Shown piece after piece: positions 10,837 through 11,544 of a DNA stretch of 11,544 nucleotides. Numbering within the stretch: position 1 is the stretch's first letter; the number at the start of each line of letters is the position of its first letter. The DNA is from DAIDHK01 sp035510695 (lineage in GTDB: Bacteria > Patescibacteriota > Microgenomatia > Levybacterales > UBA12049): the NCBI GenBank assembly GCA_035510695.1, contig DATKGO010000075.1:1-11544 (forward strand), read 5' to 3'. The position numbers and the translations under genes were made by a program. Under the pieces are notes generated by a model. It saw only the letters and a list, made by a program, of their open reading frames with translations, did no database searches and was not told where the DNA came from.

Positions 10837-11544
10837 TCATTGGGAGAGACTAAAGTATAACGACGTTCCCCAAGGTGGGAGAATCTGCCCTGCCGCGTTA
10901 TAATTCGCCTGTGTGCATGAGCTATTGTCGGTGCCGGCAGGTTGTGAACCGTCAGAATAGAAGGTATATGTTTGAGTATTTGAGCTACTTCCTATTGCAT
11001 AACCACAGGTATTTGCCATTCCTACTTCAAGCACCAGGTAGTCACCCGCGCTGGGTGTGAAACTTGAACCGGAAGCGGTGTCAGTCTCCATGTTATTTTC
11101 ATAATTTGAACTACAACTACGAGACCCTCCTACGTTGGTAAGTGAAATAATCGTTTGTTTATAAGTACCACTACTACTATAAAGATATAGAGCAGCGGCT
11201 CCGTTATACGGATAGAGATTTCCATTTTTGAAGTAACCCCCAAAGCCAATCCTCCAATTTCCTGCAGGAATAGTGCCCTGAGACGTAAGAGGTGCTGAGA
11301 CAAATTGTGCAAGACCCATCTTACTGTTCGCTGGAATTGGGCCATAAGTAAGAGTATTGTACATTTGGCTGCTGCCCATATTTAGACTGAGTGCCTTGGC
11401 ATTCCCCCCTGCATAACTATTTTGTGTAAGGTTCCAAGCTGAATAGAATCCCGAGGGAAGATAACTTACTTGCGGCGTAATTCCTAACCGCATGTATAAA
11501 AAGCCTCCATTGGTAGATACGGGTGCAGGCGTAGGTGTTGGGGT
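10837..11544 (-). CDS. C-terminal part of secreted Thr/Pro-linker protein, cut at right edge
   Basis: The frame stays open to the window edge; the first visible residues are TPTPTPAPVSTNGG, an extracellular linker of the kind seen in the neighbouring gene. So the ATG at 11493 is internal and the N-terminus lies outside. The visible 235 residues form one beta-rich domain after the linker, rich in Ser, Thr, Tyr and Asn, with GPIPANSKMGLAQFVSAPL, GTIPAGNWRIGFGGYFKNG, a Cys-containing middle (SRSCSS) and GDYLVLEVGMANTCG. This resembles carbohydrate-binding-like beta-sandwich modules of surface proteins, but no family is recognised. The TGA is 18 bases before the glycine-rich protein ATG, so the two are probably one operon. 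Confidence 0.8.
   Translation of the reverse strand, partial: TPTPTPAPVSTNGGFLYMRLGITPQVSYLPSGFYSAWNLTQNSYAGGNAKALSLNMGSSQMYNTLTYGPIPANSKMGLAQFVSAPLTSQGTIPAGNWRIGFGGYFKNGNLYPYNGAAALYLYSSSGTYKQTIISLTNVGGSRSCSSNYENNMETDTASGSSFTPSAGDYLVLEVGMANTCGYAIGSSSNTQTYTFYSDGSQPAGTDNSSCTQANYNAAGQILPPWGTSLYFSLSQ

Overview
The window looks like part of a small, AT-rich bacterial genome. The best guess is a Patescibacteria/CPR lineage, possibly Microgenomates-like; this is inference from gene style and no marker phylogeny was run. Pointers are near-absence of Shine-Dalgarno sequences, tight or overlapping housekeeping genes, a four-helix-bundle (23S intervening-sequence type) orphan, and secreted proteins with Thr/Pro linkers. 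TGA is used as an ordinary stop several times, so the code is standard rather than the SR1/Gracilibacteria code.

Layout. Bases 1-190 hold the start of a minus-strand gene cut by the left edge, perhaps a transposase. Bases 206-1446 are a minus-strand information-processing operon, rpmF-nusB-rnc (bL32, NusB, RNase III), with overlapping genes and a promoter almost abutting the rpmF start. Bases 1471-3519 are a self-contained GC-rich cassette: a 564-residue secreted protein with a duplicated beta-type domain and TPVPPTNTP-style linkers. It has its own promoter, a long dyad in the 5' UTR, the only strong SD in the window, and its own terminator. Its composition is far from that of its neighbours, suggesting transfer. 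Bases 3618-4945 (plus strand) carry a small protein resembling a stand-alone cyanophycin-synthetase N-terminal domain, a structured MITE-like repeat, and a HAD hydrolase.

Bases 4967-7123 are recG on the minus strand, converging on the HAD gene. recG carries an in-frame 66-bp palindromic repeat, adding 22 residues, and a heptamer tandem repeat. Between recG and tyrS lies an unexplained plus-strand unit (about 7127-7331): extended -10, tRNA-like fold, a 24-bp long-range helix, and an intrinsic terminator with a GTAA loop. A 36-residue one-helix membrane protein follows tyrS after four bases.

Bases 8662-9123 hold the four-helix-bundle gene, bracketed by short AT-rich repeats in opposite orientation. 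The right end (9124-11544) encodes two tandem secreted proteins: one with a DUF4082-like domain and an ALK/LTK-type glycine-rich domain, the other truncated by the window edge.

The core genes serve translation, transcription antitermination, RNA processing and DNA repair. The accessory part is cell-surface proteins and small repeats. The most unusual items are the 7127-7331 RNA unit, the repeat inside recG, the GC-rich secreted cassette and the cyanophycin-synthetase-like small protein.
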